The translations under genes were made by a program, and so were the position numbers. Below the pieces are notes generated by a model, which saw only the letters and a list, made by a program, of their open reading frames with translations, searched no databases and had not been told where the DNA came from. From the NCBI GenBank assembly GCA_007556525.1, contig SWJS01000002.1, forward strand, positions 401,380 to 465,379: a stretch of 64,000 nucleotides of DNA, given 5' to 3'. Shown in pieces: positions 1 to 10,412 of the stretch (within the stretch, counting starts at the first letter, position 1; every line of letters begins with the position of its first letter). The DNA is from Lysobacteraceae bacterium CU05-9 (GTDB lineage Bacteria > Pseudomonadota > Gammaproteobacteria > Xanthomonadales > Xanthomonadaceae).

Positions 1-3000
1 AACAATTGCGCCGCTGCCTTCGGATAGACAATGGTGATGAGCGCCGTGTTCGAAGTCAGACCCGACTTGTCCTTGATGTTGTAAGGAATTGGCGTTGGAT
101 CACCGGTGAACGATGCGAGTGGTACGAACGTGGCATCGCCGTTGTTCGAGATGTTCCATTGACCTTCATCGGTTACCGTCAGTTCGTCCATGTCGCCGTC
201 ATTGTCGGTGTCACGGCCCTTCGCCTTTCCGTACGCAAAACCGGTCGGCTGCGGCGTATTGCCGCCACCACTTGGCGCGCTGTCGAGCAAGATGTTGATC
301 GTGCTTACATCAAGATCACCGTCCGGATCGTAGTCGTTCGCGCTTGCAGACAAGGTCACTGTTTGACCGACATTGTCAGCTCGTTTGAAGTCGTCGACTG
401 CGACTGGTGGGTTTTGCTTCAGTGGCGTCACTTCCGTGCAAAGTTCCTTCGCATCACACGTCATGGCTTCCGGTGGGACAACAACGTTGCTGATTGTCTT
501 CGTTCCAGGCGTAGGCTGTGCAACGACCTTCACGCGGAAGAGCAAAGTCGTGCTGCCGTAGCCAGGCACCGTGACGATCGCCTTGTTGCCGCACTTCGTG
601 CCTGCAACCGCATTCACTGCGCATGTGAAGTCATCGCTATCCTGTGCGGTGGTTTGCGCAGGTACCGACTCCATGATGGCGCCAACCGGGATCAGCGCAC
701 TTGTGCCACTCGAGTTCGAGATGGTGAGTGCGTAGACCAAGATGCCATTCGGAGTGGCTTCGGGTCCGCCGGATTGCAGTGTTTTGGCAATTGACATGCG
801 AGGCTGCTCAACTGGCGTCACGACACAGTGATCGCTCGTTGAATTTTCATCGCACACAACCGGTGGCGTTTCCAGCGTATCGGTCACCACGTTGTTGATC
901 GTCGCGACACCTGCCGGAATTGGCGATGCAGCCTTGACCGTGAACAGGAACGACATCGTACCGCCGCTGCCTGCAATTGGACTCACCACCGTGATGACGC
1001 ATTTCTTCGGCGGTGCATCACCGGCCTTGCAGTCGGTCGTCACCTTGTCGTCGACGCTGACGAACGTGGTGTGCATTGGCAAAACATCATAGAACTGCAC
1101 GTTGCTCGCCGATGCGCCACCGCTGTTTTTGACAGTGATTGTGTACGTCAATGTTTCACCCGCTTCGACGGTGCCTGGTTTGCTACCGGACTCCGCCGTG
1201 AGTTTCTTCGACGTCGTGATCAATGCAGGTTGCACCGGTGTTTCAACACAGTGGTTCGTGTCAGTCGGTACGCAATCGCCCGGAGGTGTTGCATCGTTCG
1301 TCACAAGGTTACTGATCTTCGTCACGCCTGCAGGAATTGGATCGTTGACCTTGACCGCAACGGTGACTTGTTGCGATGCGCCGCCCGCGATCGGATCCTT
1401 CAACGTGATGAGGCAGTCTTGCTGGCCACTGGTTCCAACCGTGCAATTCGCGAACGAGATGTTCGTGCCCGTGATGCTGAGCAGCGTCGTGTTCGCAGGA
1501 ACGACTTCATGGAACGTGTGGTTGATCGCACTCGCCTTGCCTGCCGCGTTGCTTGCAGTGATCGTGTACGTCAGCGTTTCACCAGGCTGGGCAAAACCAT
1601 CCGCCGTCGCCCCAGTTTCCACTGGCTTGGCCTTCACCACCGTGACTTCAGGTGATTGCACCGGTGTTTCGACGCAGTGATTGGTGTCGCTTGGTACGCA
1701 GTCACCCGGAGGCGCACTCGTATCCGTCACGAGGTTGCTGATCTTCGTCACGCCCGCAGGAATTGGATCGTTGACCTTCACTGCAACGGTGAGTTGTTGC
1801 GAAGCTCCGCCAGCGATCGAGTCCTTCAACGTAATCAAGCAGTCCTGTGTGCCGCTCGTTCCGACGGTGCAATTTTCGAAGGCAATGTTCGTACCCGTGA
1901 TGGATTGCAGTGTCGTGTTTGCAGGAATCACTTCATGGAACTGATGATTCACAGCCGACGCAACACCCGTCGCGTTACTGATCGTGACGGTGTACGTCAG
2001 TGTTTCTCCAGGCTGGGCAAAACCATCCGCCGTCGCCCCAGTCTCCACTGGCTTGTCTTTCTTCACCGTAACGTTCGGTTGTCCCACTGGCGTTTCTACG
2101 CAGTGATTCGTGTCGCTCGGTACGCAGTCACCCGGAGGTGCACTCGTATCGCTCACGAGGTTGCTGATTTTAGTAACGCCTGCCGGAATCGGATCGTTCA
2201 CCATCACCGCGACTTGCAACGTTTGCTGCGCGCCACCGGCGATTGGATCCTTCAGCGTGATCAAGCAATCTTGCGTGCCGCTTGTTCCCACGGTGCAGTT
2301 CGCGAACGAGATGTTCGTACCCGTGATCGACTGCAGCGTTGTATTCGCTGGAATCACTTCGTGGAATTGATGGTTGATCGCGCTTGCCGTACCCGCTGCG
2401 TTGCTCACCGTCACGGTGTACGTCAGCAGCTCGCCAGGTTGTGCGATGCCATCGGCCGTTTTGCCAGTTTCAACAGGCTTATCTTTCTTGACCGTAACAA
2501 CCGGTGCACCGACAGGTGTTTCGACGCAGTGGTTGGTATCGCTTGGTACGCAATCGCCAGGCGGATTGATGTTGTCCGTGACCAAGTTGCTGATCTTCGT
2601 GACGCCCGCAGGGATTGGATCGTTGACCTTCACCGCTACTTGAATGACTTGCGATGCACCACCTGCGATCGAGTCGCGCAAGGTGATGATGCAATCCTGC
2701 GTGCCGCTTGTGCCGACGGTGCAGTTTTCGAAGGCAATGTTCGTGCCCGTGATGGATAGCAGTGTCGTGTTCGCAGGAATCACTTCATGGAACTGATGAT
2801 TCACTGCAGAAGCAACACCCGTGGCGTTACTGATCGTCACCGCATAAGTCAGCGTTTCACCCGGTTGTGCGATGCCGTCAGCAGTCGCACCTGTTTCGAC
2901 CGGCTTGTCCTTCTTCACCGTGACTTGTGGTTGCCCGACTGGCGTTTCAACACAGTGGTTCGTGTCGGATGGGACGCAGTCGCCCGGTGGGTTGGCGTCG

Positions 3001-6000
3001 TCGGTGACGAGGTTGCTGATTTTGGTGACGCCTGCAGGGATCGGATCGTTCACCATCACTGCAACTTGGATGACTTGCGATGCGCCACCTGCAATTGGAT
3101 CTTGCAGCGTAATCAAGCAGTCGGCAGAGCCAACCGTTCCTGCAACGCAGTTCGGGCTGACGGTGATGTTCGTGCCGGTGATGCTAACCAACGTGGTGTC
3201 GGCAGGAATCACTTCATGGAACTGATGGTTGATCGCCGATGCCTTTCCGGCAGCGTTGCTGACCGTCACTGCATAGGTGAGCGTTTCGCCGGGTTGTGCG
3301 AGACCGTCGGCCGTTTTGCCAGTTTCCACTGGCTTGTCTTTCTTGACCGTAACCAACGGTGCTTGGACTGGCGTCTCAACACAGTGGTTGGTGTCGCTTG
3401 GTACGCAATCACCAGGCGGATTGATATTGTCAGTGACGAGGTTGCTGATCTTCGTGACACCGGCTGGGATCGGATCGTTGACCTTCACGGCAACTTGCAA
3501 CGATTGCGATGCACCGCCGGCAATTTCGTCATTCAACGTAATGACGCAATCAGCTGGACCTGCAGTTCCTGCAACGCAATTCGGGCTCACGGTAATGTTC
3601 GTACCCGTGATGCTGACGAGCGTGGTGTTGGCAGGAAGCACTTCATGGAACTGATGACCAATCACGCTTGCCTTACCCACGGCGTTGCTTGCCGTAACGG
3701 TATACGTCAACGTTTCACCAGGCTGGGCAAAACCATCCGCAGTCCCGCCAGTTTCCACTGGTGTGGATTTTTTGACGGTGACTTCAGGACCTGCCACTGG
3801 CGTTTCAACGCAGTGATTCGTATCCGTTGGCACGCAATCGCCAGGAGGATTGATGTTATCCGTAACGAGGTTACTGATCTTGGTGACGCCTGCAGGGATT
3901 GGATCATTCACCAGCACTGCAACTTGCAGCACTTGCGATGCACCGCCAGCAATGGAGTCATGCAAGGTGATCACGCAGTCCTGCGTGCCGCTCGTTCCAA
4001 CCGTGCAGTTCGCGAACGAAATATTCGTGCCCGTGATCGATTGCAACGTGGTATTCGCAGGAATGATTTCATGGAACTGGTGATTGATTGCCGACGCAAC
4101 GCCGGTTGCGTTACTGATCGTCACCGCGTAAGTCAGCAGCTCGCCAGGTTGCGCGATGCCGTCGGCGGTCTTGCCGGTTTCAACTGGCGTTGCCTTCTTC
4201 ACGGTGACTTGCGGTTGACCCACCGGTGTTTCGACGCAGTGGTTCGTGTCGCTCGGTACGCAGTCACCTGGAGGTGTTGCGTCGTCGGTGACGAGGTTGC
4301 TGATCTTCGTGACGCCAGCTGGGATTGGATCGTTGACCATCACGGCAACTTGCAGCACTTGTGATGCGCCACCTGCAATTGGATCTTGCAGCGTGATCAA
4401 GCAGTCGGCCGAGCCAATCGTTCCTGCAACGCAGTTCGGGCTGACGGTGATGTTGGTACCGGTGATGCTAACCAGCGTGGTGTTGGCAGGAATCACTTCG
4501 TGGAACTGGTGATTGACTGCGGATGCCTTGCCAGCGGCGTTGCTCACCGTCACGGCGTACGTCAATGTTTCACCAGGTTGAGCGATGCCATCGGCAGTCT
4601 TGCCGGTTTCAACTGGCGTTGCCTTTTTGACGGTGACAACTGGATCGCCGACCGGAATCTCAACGCAGTGATTGGTATCGCTTGGTACGCAGTCACCCGG
4701 TGGGTTGGCGTCGTCGGTGACGAGGTTGCTGATTTTGGTAACGCCTGCAGGGATCGGATCGTTCACCATCACTGCAACTTGGATGACTTGCGATGCGCCA
4801 CCTGCAATGGAGTCGTGCAAGGTGATCAAGCAATCCTGTGTGCCGCTGGTGCCGACGGTGCAGTTCGCGAACGAAATGTTCGTACCCGTAATGCTGACGA
4901 GTGTCGTGTTCGCAGGAACCACTTCATGGAACTGATGATTCACTGCAGATGCAACACCTGTCGCGTTACTGATGGTCACTGCATACGTCAGCGTTTCACC
5001 AGGCTGTGCAATGCCGTCCGCGGTCTTGCCGGTTTCGACTGGCTTGTCTTTTTTGACGGTGACCTTCGGTTGTCCAACAGGTGTCTCGACGCAGTGGTTG
5101 GTGTCACTCGGTACGCAATCACCTGGTGGTGTGACGTCATCGGTGACGAGGTTGCTGATCTTGGTCACGCCTGCTGGAATCGGATCATTCACCATCACTG
5201 CAACTTGCAGCACTTGCGATGCACCGCCTGCGAGCGAGTCATTCAACGTGATCAAGCAATCCGCAGAACCAACCGTTCCTGCAACGCAGTTCGAACTGAC
5301 GGTGATGTTCGTGCCCGTAATGCTGACCAACGTGGTGTTGGCAGGAATCACTTCATGGAATTGGTGATTGATCTTGGATGCCTTACCGGCAGCGTTGCTG
5401 ATCGTGACGGCGTACGTCAAAGTTTCGCCAGGTTGCGCGATGCCGTCGGCGGTCTTGCCGGTTTCAACTGGCGCTGCCTTCTTGACGGTGACCAGTGGAG
5501 CCTGCACGGGTGTTTCGACACAGTGATTCGTGTCGCTTGGTACGCAATCGCCAGGCGGATTGATATTGTCAGTCACGAGATTGCTGATCTTCGAAACGCC
5601 TGCAGGAATCGGATCATTCACCATGACCGCGACTTGCAGCGTTTGCGATGCACCACCTGCAATTGGATCGTGCAGTGTGATCACGCAGTCTGCTGGACCT
5701 GCAGTATTTGCGACGCAGTTCGGGCTCACGGCGATGTTGGTGCCAGTGATGCTGACGAGTTTGGTGTTAGCAGGAATGACTTCATGGAACTGATGGTCAA
5801 TCGCGCTCGCCTTGCCTGCAGCGTTACTTACGGTGACGGTGTATGTCAGCGTTTCACCAGGTTGGGCAAAACCATCCGCAGTCGCGCCAGTTTCAACTGG
5901 TGTGGATTTTTTGACGGTAACTTCAGGACCTGCGACTGGAATTTCGACGCAATGGTTCGTGTCCGTTGGGACGCAATCGCCCGGAGGTGTGTTCGTGTCG

Positions 6001-9000
6001 GTGACCAAGTTGCTGATCTTCGAAACGTTCGCCGGAATTGGATCGCTCACCTGCACTGTCAAAACAATCGGCGCATCATTCGTATCACCGCTACCGAGAA
6101 TCGCTTCCGGTACTGTGATCAAGCAGTTTTTCGGACCGGCATCGCCTGCCGCACATCCGCTCACCGTTGCATTGGCGCTGATGCTCACGAACTTCGTATT
6201 CGCAGGCAGCACGTCGTAGAACGTGTGGTTCGATAGCGATGCACCGCCGCTGTTTGTGACCGTGATCGAGTAGCCGATGAGTTCACCGGGTTCTGCAATG
6301 TTCGCGACGGATCCGGATTCGGATGTGATCGCCTTCTTCACCGTCATGATTGGTGCGGCCAGCGGCGTGATCACGCACTGCGTGTTCGCCGTCGGACATG
6401 GCGTTGTTGGTGGCGTCGTCGTGGCGTCATTGGTGACCAGGTTATGGATGTTGGTAATGCCACTTGGAATTTGCGCGACCACCTTCGCTGCGAACATTAC
6501 ATCCGCGGTACCGCCGCTGCCTTGGATTGGACCAGCAACAGTGATCTTGCAGAGCTTCGCTCCGGCGTCATTTGCCACGCAATCCGTCGTTGCACCACTG
6601 ATGCTGACGAATGTCGTGTTCGCTGGCAGCACGTCATAGAATTCAACGTTGCTTGCCGATCCGCCGCCGCTGTTCGTAGCAGTGATCGTATACGTCAAAG
6701 TTTCGTTTGGTTCGGCCACGCCTGTTTGCGTGCCGCTCTCCGTCGTCAAGACCTTCGTCGTTGCAATCACTGGTGCGGCGATTGGCGTGATGACGCAATG
6801 GTCCGATGCAGGAGTACATGGCGTCGTTGGCGGCATCGTCAATGCATTGTCAGTCACGAGGTTATGGATGTCCGTGATGCCGCTTGGAATTTGCGCGACC
6901 ACCTTCACTGCGAAGGCCACCTCGGCCGTACCACCGCTGCCGAGGATTGGACCGGCGACAGTGATTTTGCAGAGCTTCGCTCCCGCGTCGCCCGCCACGC
7001 AATCCGTCGTCGCACCCGCGATACTCACGTACGTCGTGTTGGCGGGCAGCACGTCGTAGAACTGTACGTTCGAAGCCGCAGCACCACCACTGTTCGTGGC
7101 CGTGATCGTGTACGTCAGAGTTTCATTCGGCTCAGCGATGCCCGCCTGCGTTCCAGTCTCCGTTGTCAAAACTTTCTTGGTTGTAATCACCGGCGCGGAC
7201 ATCGGCGTAATGACGCAATGATCCGACGCCGTTGGGCATGGTGTCGTTGGCGGCGTGGTCAACGCATTGTCAGTGACAAGGTTGTGGATGTCCGTTACGC
7301 CATCCGGAATCTGAGCAACGACTTTCACCGCAAAGGTTACGTCTGCTGTACCACCACTGCCGAGGATTGGACCGGCGACAGTGATTTTGCAAAGTTTCGC
7401 TCCAGCATCACCGACCACACAATCCGACGTTGCACCGCTGATGCTGACGAATGTCGTGTTCGCAGGCAGCACGTCGTAGAACTCAACGTTCGATGCCGAT
7501 GCACCGCCGCTGTTGGTTGCGGTAATGGTGTACGTCAATGTTTCATTTGGTTCTGCGATGCCAGGTTGCGTACCGCCAATGTCTGTCGTCAAAACCTTCT
7601 TCGTCGTGATGACAGGAGCTGCGATTGGCGTAATGACGCACTGCGCGTTCGCCGTTGGACATGGCGTCGTTGGCGGCGTCGTCAATGCATTGCTGGTCAC
7701 CAAGTTGTGGATGTCCGTGAGGCCGCTCGGAATTTGCGCGACGACCTTCACCGCGAAAGTTACATCCGCGGTTCCACCACTGCCCTGGATTGGACCGGCG
7801 ACAGTGATCTTGCAGAGCTTCGCTCCGGCGTCGTTTGCCACGCAATCCGTCGTTGCGCCACTGATGCTCACGAATGTCGTGTTCGCTGGCAGTACATCAT
7901 AGAACTCAACGTTGCTTGCCGAAGCACCGCCGCTGTTCGTTGCCGTGATCGTATAGGTCAACGTTTCATTCGGCTCTGCAAAACCAGCCTGCGTGCCACT
8001 CTCTGTCGTCAAAACCTTCGTCGTCGCAATCACTGGAGCCGACAAAGGAGTGATCACGCAATGATCCGATGCAGGAGTACACGGTGTGGTTGGCGGCATC
8101 GTCAACGCATTGTCGGTGACCAGGTTATGGATGTCCGTGATGCCGCTTGGAATTTGCGCAACCACCTTCACTGCGAAAGTTACATCCGCGGTTCCACCAC
8201 TGCCTTGGATTGGACCAGCGACGGTGATCTTGCACAATTTCGCTCCGGCATCACCCGCCACGCAATCCGTTGACGCACCCGTGATGCTCGCGAACGTCGT
8301 GTTTGCAGGCAGCACGTCGTAGAACTGCACGTTTGAAGCCGCAGCACCACCACTATTCGTTGCGGTGATCGTATACGTCAATGTCTCATTGGGTTCCGCA
8401 ATGCCCGTTTGCGTTCCACTTTCAAGAGACAGGATTTTTTTGGTTGTAATAACTGGCGCAGACAACGGCGTGATCACGCAATGCGTCGAAGCTGTCGGAC
8501 ATGGCGTCAATGGTGGCGTAGCAGTCGTATCGTTCGTCACCAAGTTATTGATCGTCGTGGCAGTCGTTGGCAGCTGCGCAACAACCTTCACGGCAAAATC
8601 AACCGTCGCCGTCCCACCACTACCAACAACCGGACCCGCGACCGTGATCGTGCACAACTTCGCACCGGCGTCGGCGGCTACGCAATCCGTTGTTCCGCCG
8701 AGGACGCTGACGAACGTGGTGTTCGCAGGCAGCACATCATAGAATTTGAAATTCGCCGCCGAAGCACTGCCGCTGTTCGTTGCAGTCAAGCGATACGTCA
8801 AAGTTTCATTGGGCTCCGCAATACCTGCCTGCGTTCCGGATTCCGAGAACAGTATTTTGGTGACATCGATTTTGGCAGGATCAACCGGCGTCGAAACACA
8901 ATGCGAGCTCGTCGTCGTTGGCGTACAGGTGCCCGGTGGTAACGACGTATCATCCGTCACGAGATTGTTGATCGCGGTGACGTCTGCAGGAATTGTTGCA

Positions 9001-10355
9001 TCAACTTTGACGACAACTGTCGCTGTCGCCGATGCAGCACCGGCTGTTGGACCTGCAATCGTGATCGTGCATTGCTGCGTGCCCGCCGTGAGTGCCGCGC
9101 AACCCGTAAACGAAACGCCGGTACCGGTGATCGATTGCAACGTCGTGTTCGCAGGGACCACCTCATAAAACGAATAATTCGATGCAGGGCCGGAACCCGC
9201 TGCGTTCGTTGCGGTCAAGGTATAGGTCAACGTTTCGTCGGCTTCGGCGATACCGGCCTTGGTACCGGACTCCGTGGTCAACACCTTGGAGACCGTGATG
9301 ACCGGCGGTTTGATCTTGTTGGTGATCTCGCATGAAGCTTCAAGATTTGCAGCGTCGAAATGCGCAGTCAATTTTCGATTCGCGTTATCCACCGTAATGA
9401 ATGTTGCCGCACCACCGCCTGGCACAGTGCAAACGATTGAAGCCGTTGGATCCCAAGTTGGCAGTAATGTTTCTGTCAGGGTGACGGTGTTGCCACCCGC
9501 CGATGCGAGCGGTACGTTGATGAGTTGCGATTGACCATCAGTCAACGTAAACGTAGCAGGCGTAATCCCACCATTTGCATTCGGGTTGTCCGTGGTGCCG
9601 TTGAACGTAAAAGTATCCGTGGCACCTGCAGGATTGGTCTTCTTCGTGATCGTAAGCTTTGCGGATGGCGCGAGCCCAACGACAGACATGGTGCCCGAGC
9701 CGCACATTGCCTTATTGGACGGACCTAAATCCGATTGGGCTTCCGGATTCGCGCCGCAATCAATCGTATTCGCGTTATTTGAATAAGATGCCATGACCGG
9801 AACAAGCATGTTGCCGCTGGCATCCGTGGCCGTCGTGCAAGTAATTTTGACGTTCGTGACATCCCATTGCTCAGTGGGACCTTGACGGAAGTCACCGCAG
9901 GTGTCGCCGTCAAGCTGGGCGAATCCGCCCATGCCACCGCTTGGATTAGGCAGGACGGATGACGTCGGAGCAACAGCTACCGAACAAGTCTTGGTGGGAT
10001 CCGTACTTTCCGGGTCGTTATTTTGTTCACCGACCCAGAGCGCGCCGTCGTAGCGACTGTTAGCCGTACTTGCGATAGGTGCCCGGACCGTAACCGTGAT
10101 TTGCTCGCCAGGGAAGCAGACTTTCGGAGCGTTGTCAGGTAGATACGCCTTGAAACCATCGAGAAACGAATTGGAAGTGCAGTTCACGTCACTGCCGAAG
10201 CGGACACCGGCACATGTCAGTCCGTTCTTGGCCGCCGAGGTTGCCGTCGCCGGAACCAACTGTGCAAGTGCACTCATTGGTGCAACCGCAAGCAGCATCC
10301 CCGCGACTGCCGTGAGCCAATGCATTTTCAGTGGGTTTTTCAAAAAACTATTCAC
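1..10355 (-). CDS. Giant secreted DUF11-repeat protein (partial, C-terminus outside window)
   Basis: The minus-strand frame is open from a GTG at 10355 to the window edge, giving at least 3,450 residues. The start has AAGGA about 9 nt upstream and is followed by a signal peptide (MLLAVAPMSALAQ, cut near residue 32). Residues ~33-349 are a cysteine-containing N-terminal region with a prealbumin-like stretch (LTITKKTNPAGATDTFTF). Residues ~350-3300 are about 20 DUF11-type beta-sandwich units of ~141 residues, with conserved ETLTYT, PANTTL, IPAGVTKISNLVTD and a closing HCVETPV. After ~3312 a cadherin-like domain begins (NPPVAVDDFKRAD). DUF11 proteins are usually surface or extracellular and structural. 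The gene lies 57 nt downstream of an OmpA-family gene and probably shares its operon. No anchoring signal is visible because the C-terminus is missing. Long plus-strand ORFs over this gene are antisense shadows. Confidence 0.9.
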   Translation of the reverse strand, partial: MNSFLKNPLKMHWLTAVAGMLLAVAPMSALAQLVPATATSAAKNGLTCAGVRFGSDVNCTSNSFLDGFKAYLPDNAPKVCFPGEQITVTVRAPIASTANSRYDGALWVGEQNNDPESTDPTKTCSVAVAPTSSVLPNPSGGMGGFAQLDGDTCGDFRQGPTEQWDVTNVKITCTTATDASGNMLVPVMASYSNNANTIDCGANPEAQSDLGPSNKAMCGSGTMSVVGLAPSAKLTITKKTNPAGATDTFTFNGTTDNPNANGGITPATFTLTDGQSQLINVPLASAGGNTVTLTETLLPTWDPTASIVCTVPGGGAATFITVDNANRKLTAHFDAANLEASCEITNKIKPPVITVSKVLTTESGTKAGIAEADETLTYTLTATNAAGSGPASNYSFYEVVPANTTLQSITGTGVSFTGCAALTAGTQQCTITIAGPTAGAASATATVVVKVDATIPADVTAINNLVTDDTSLPPGTCTPTTTSSHCVSTPVDPAKIDVTKILFSESGTQAGIAEPNETLTYRLTATNSGSASAANFKFYDVLPANTTFVSVLGGTTDCVAADAGAKLCTITVAGPVVGSGGTATVDFAVKVVAQLPTTATTINNLVTNDTTATPPLTPCPTASTHCVITPLSAPVITTKKILSLESGTQTGIAEPNETLTYTITATNSGGAAASNVQFYDVLPANTTFASITGASTDCVAGDAGAKLCKITVAGPIQGSGGTADVTFAVKVVAQIPSGITDIHNLVTDNALTMPPTTPCTPASDHCVITPLSAPVIATTKVLTTESGTQAGFAEPNETLTYTITATNSGGASASNVEFYDVLPANTTFVSISGATTDCVANDAGAKLCKITVAGPIQGSGGTADVTFAVKVVAQIPSGLTDIHNLVTSNALTTPPTTPCPTANAQCVITPIAAPVITTKKVLTTDIGGTQPGIAEPNETLTYTITATNSGGASASNVEFYDVLPANTTFVSISGATSDCVVGDAGAKLCKITVAGPILGSGGTADVTFAVKVVAQIPDGVTDIHNLVTDNALTTPPTTPCPTASDHCVITPMSAPVITTKKVLTTETGTQAGIAEPNETLTYTITATNSGGAAASNVQFYDVLPANTTYVSIAGATTDCVAGDAGAKLCKITVAGPILGSGGTAEVAFAVKVVAQIPSGITDIHNLVTDNALTMPPTTPCTPASDHCVITPIAAPVIATTKVLTTESGTQTGVAEPNETLTYTITATNSGGGSASNVEFYDVLPANTTFVSISGATTDCVANDAGAKLCKITVAGPIQGSGGTADVMFAAKVVAQIPSGITNIHNLVTNDATTTPPTTPCPTANTQCVITPLAAPIMTVKKAITSESGSVANIAEPGELIGYSITVTNSGGASLSNHTFYDVLPANTKFVSISANATVSGCAAGDAGPKNCLITVPEAILGSGDTNDAPIVLTVQVSDPIPANVSKISNLVTDTNTPPGDCVPTDTNHCVEIPVAGPEVTVKKSTPVETGATADGFAQPGETLTYTVTVSNAAGKASAIDHQFHEVIPANTKLVSITGTNIAVSPNCVANTAGPADCVITLHDPIAGGASQTLQVAVMVNDPIPAGVSKISNLVTDNINPPGDCVPSDTNHCVETPVQAPLVTVKKAAPVETGKTADGIAQPGETLTYAVTISNAAGKASKINHQFHEVIPANTTLVSITGTNITVSSNCVAGTVGSADCLITLNDSLAGGASQVLQVAVMVNDPIPAGVTKISNLVTDDVTPPGDCVPSDTNHCVETPVGQPKVTVKKDKPVETGKTADGIAQPGETLTYAVTISNATGVASAVNHQFHEVVPANTTLVSITGTNISFANCTVGTSGTQDCLITLHDSIAGGASQVIQVAVMVNDPIPAGVTKISNLVTDDANPPGDCVPSDTNHCVEIPVGDPVVTVKKATPVETGKTADGIAQPGETLTYAVTVSNAAGKASAVNHQFHEVIPANTTLVSITGTNITVSPNCVAGTIGSADCLITLQDPIAGGASQVLQVAVMVNDPIPAGVTKISNLVTDDATPPGDCVPSDTNHCVETPVGQPQVTVKKATPVETGKTADGIAQPGELLTYAVTISNATGVASAINHQFHEIIPANTTLQSITGTNISFANCTVGTSGTQDCVITLHDSIAGGASQVLQVAVLVNDPIPAGVTKISNLVTDNINPPGDCVPTDTNHCVETPVAGPEVTVKKSTPVETGGTADGFAQPGETLTYTVTASNAVGKASVIGHQFHEVLPANTTLVSITGTNITVSPNCVAGTAGPADCVITLNDEIAGGASQSLQVAVKVNDPIPAGVTKISNLVTDNINPPGDCVPSDTNHCVETPVQAPLVTVKKDKPVETGKTADGLAQPGETLTYAVTVSNAAGKASAINHQFHEVIPADTTLVSITGTNITVSPNCVAGTVGSADCLITLQDPIAGGASQVIQVAVMVNDPIPAGVTKISNLVTDDANPPGDCVPSDTNHCVETPVGQPQVTVKKDKPVETGATADGIAQPGETLTYAVTISNATGVASAVNHQFHEVIPANTTLLSITGTNIAFENCTVGTSGTQDCIITLRDSIAGGASQVIQVAVKVNDPIPAGVTKISNLVTDNINPPGDCVPSDTNHCVETPVGAPVVTVKKDKPVETGKTADGIAQPGELLTYTVTVSNAAGTASAINHQFHEVIPANTTLQSITGTNISFANCTVGTSGTQDCLITLKDPIAGGAQQTLQVAVMVNDPIPAGVTKISNLVSDTSAPPGDCVPSDTNHCVETPVGQPNVTVKKDKPVETGATADGFAQPGETLTYTVTISNATGVASAVNHQFHEVIPANTTLQSITGTNIAFENCTVGTSGTQDCLITLKDSIAGGASQQLTVAVKVNDPIPAGVTKISNLVTDTSAPPGDCVPSDTNHCVETPVQSPEVTVVKAKPVETGATADGFAQPGETLTYTITASNAAGKASAINHTFHEVVPANTTLLSITGTNISFANCTVGTSGQQDCLITLKDPIAGGASQQVTVAVKVNDPIPAGVTKISNLVTNDATPPGDCVPTDTNHCVETPVQPALITTSKKLTAESGSKPGTVEAGETLTYTITVKNSGGASASNVQFYDVLPMHTTFVSVDDKVTTDCKAGDAPPKKCVITVVSPIAGSGGTMSFLFTVKAASPIPAGVATINNVVTDTLETPPVVCDENSTSDHCVVTPVEQPRMSIAKTLQSGGPEATPNGILVYALTISNSSGTSALIPVGAIMESVPAQTTAQDSDDFTCAVNAVAGTKCGNKAIVTVPGYGSTTLLFRVKVVAQPTPGTKTISNVVVPPEAMTCDAKELCTEVTPLKQNPPVAVDDFKRADNVGQTVTLSASANDYDPDGDLDVSTINILLDSAPSGGGNTPQPTGFAYGKAKGRDTDNDGDMDELTVTDEGQWNISNNGDATFVPLASFTGDPTPIPYNIKDKSGLTSNTALITIVYPKAAAQL
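790..9320 (-). repeat. Tandem ~425-bp coding repeats (DUF11 units)
   Basis: Anchors encoding (T/S)xHCVxTP recur about every 420-430 bp, near 820, 1240, 1668, 2092, 2517, 2947, 3380, 3808, 4228, 4663, 5085, 5512, 5940, 6370, 6790, 7207, 7630, 8047, 8470 and 8895. The units fall into two families. About 12 low-coordinate (C-terminal) units carry GGASQ, IPAGVTKISNLVTD and PPGDCVPSDTNHC. About 6-7 high-coordinate (N-terminal) units carry GSGGTADVTFAVKV, HNLVTDNALT and PPTTPC. Identity between units is high at DNA level, so recombination and assembly collapse are both possible. Confidence 0.9.
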
Positions 10356-10412
10356 GTTTGCATTCCTTTGCTGTTCGTTGCCGGACAATTCCATTGCTTG
10401 CAACTACTTCAG

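Noticed and set aside
790-9320. CRISPR-like or satellite repeat array
   Set aside because: The period is ~425 bp, the repeats are coding throughout, and there are no short repeats with unique spacers.
6-9335. Long plus-strand open frames (up to ~615 codons) over the first 9.3 kb
   Set aside because: They are rich in Arg, Cys, His and Trp and have no domain likeness, while the minus strand gives a continuous DUF11 protein with signal peptide. They are antisense shadows that persist because the repeats share codon use.
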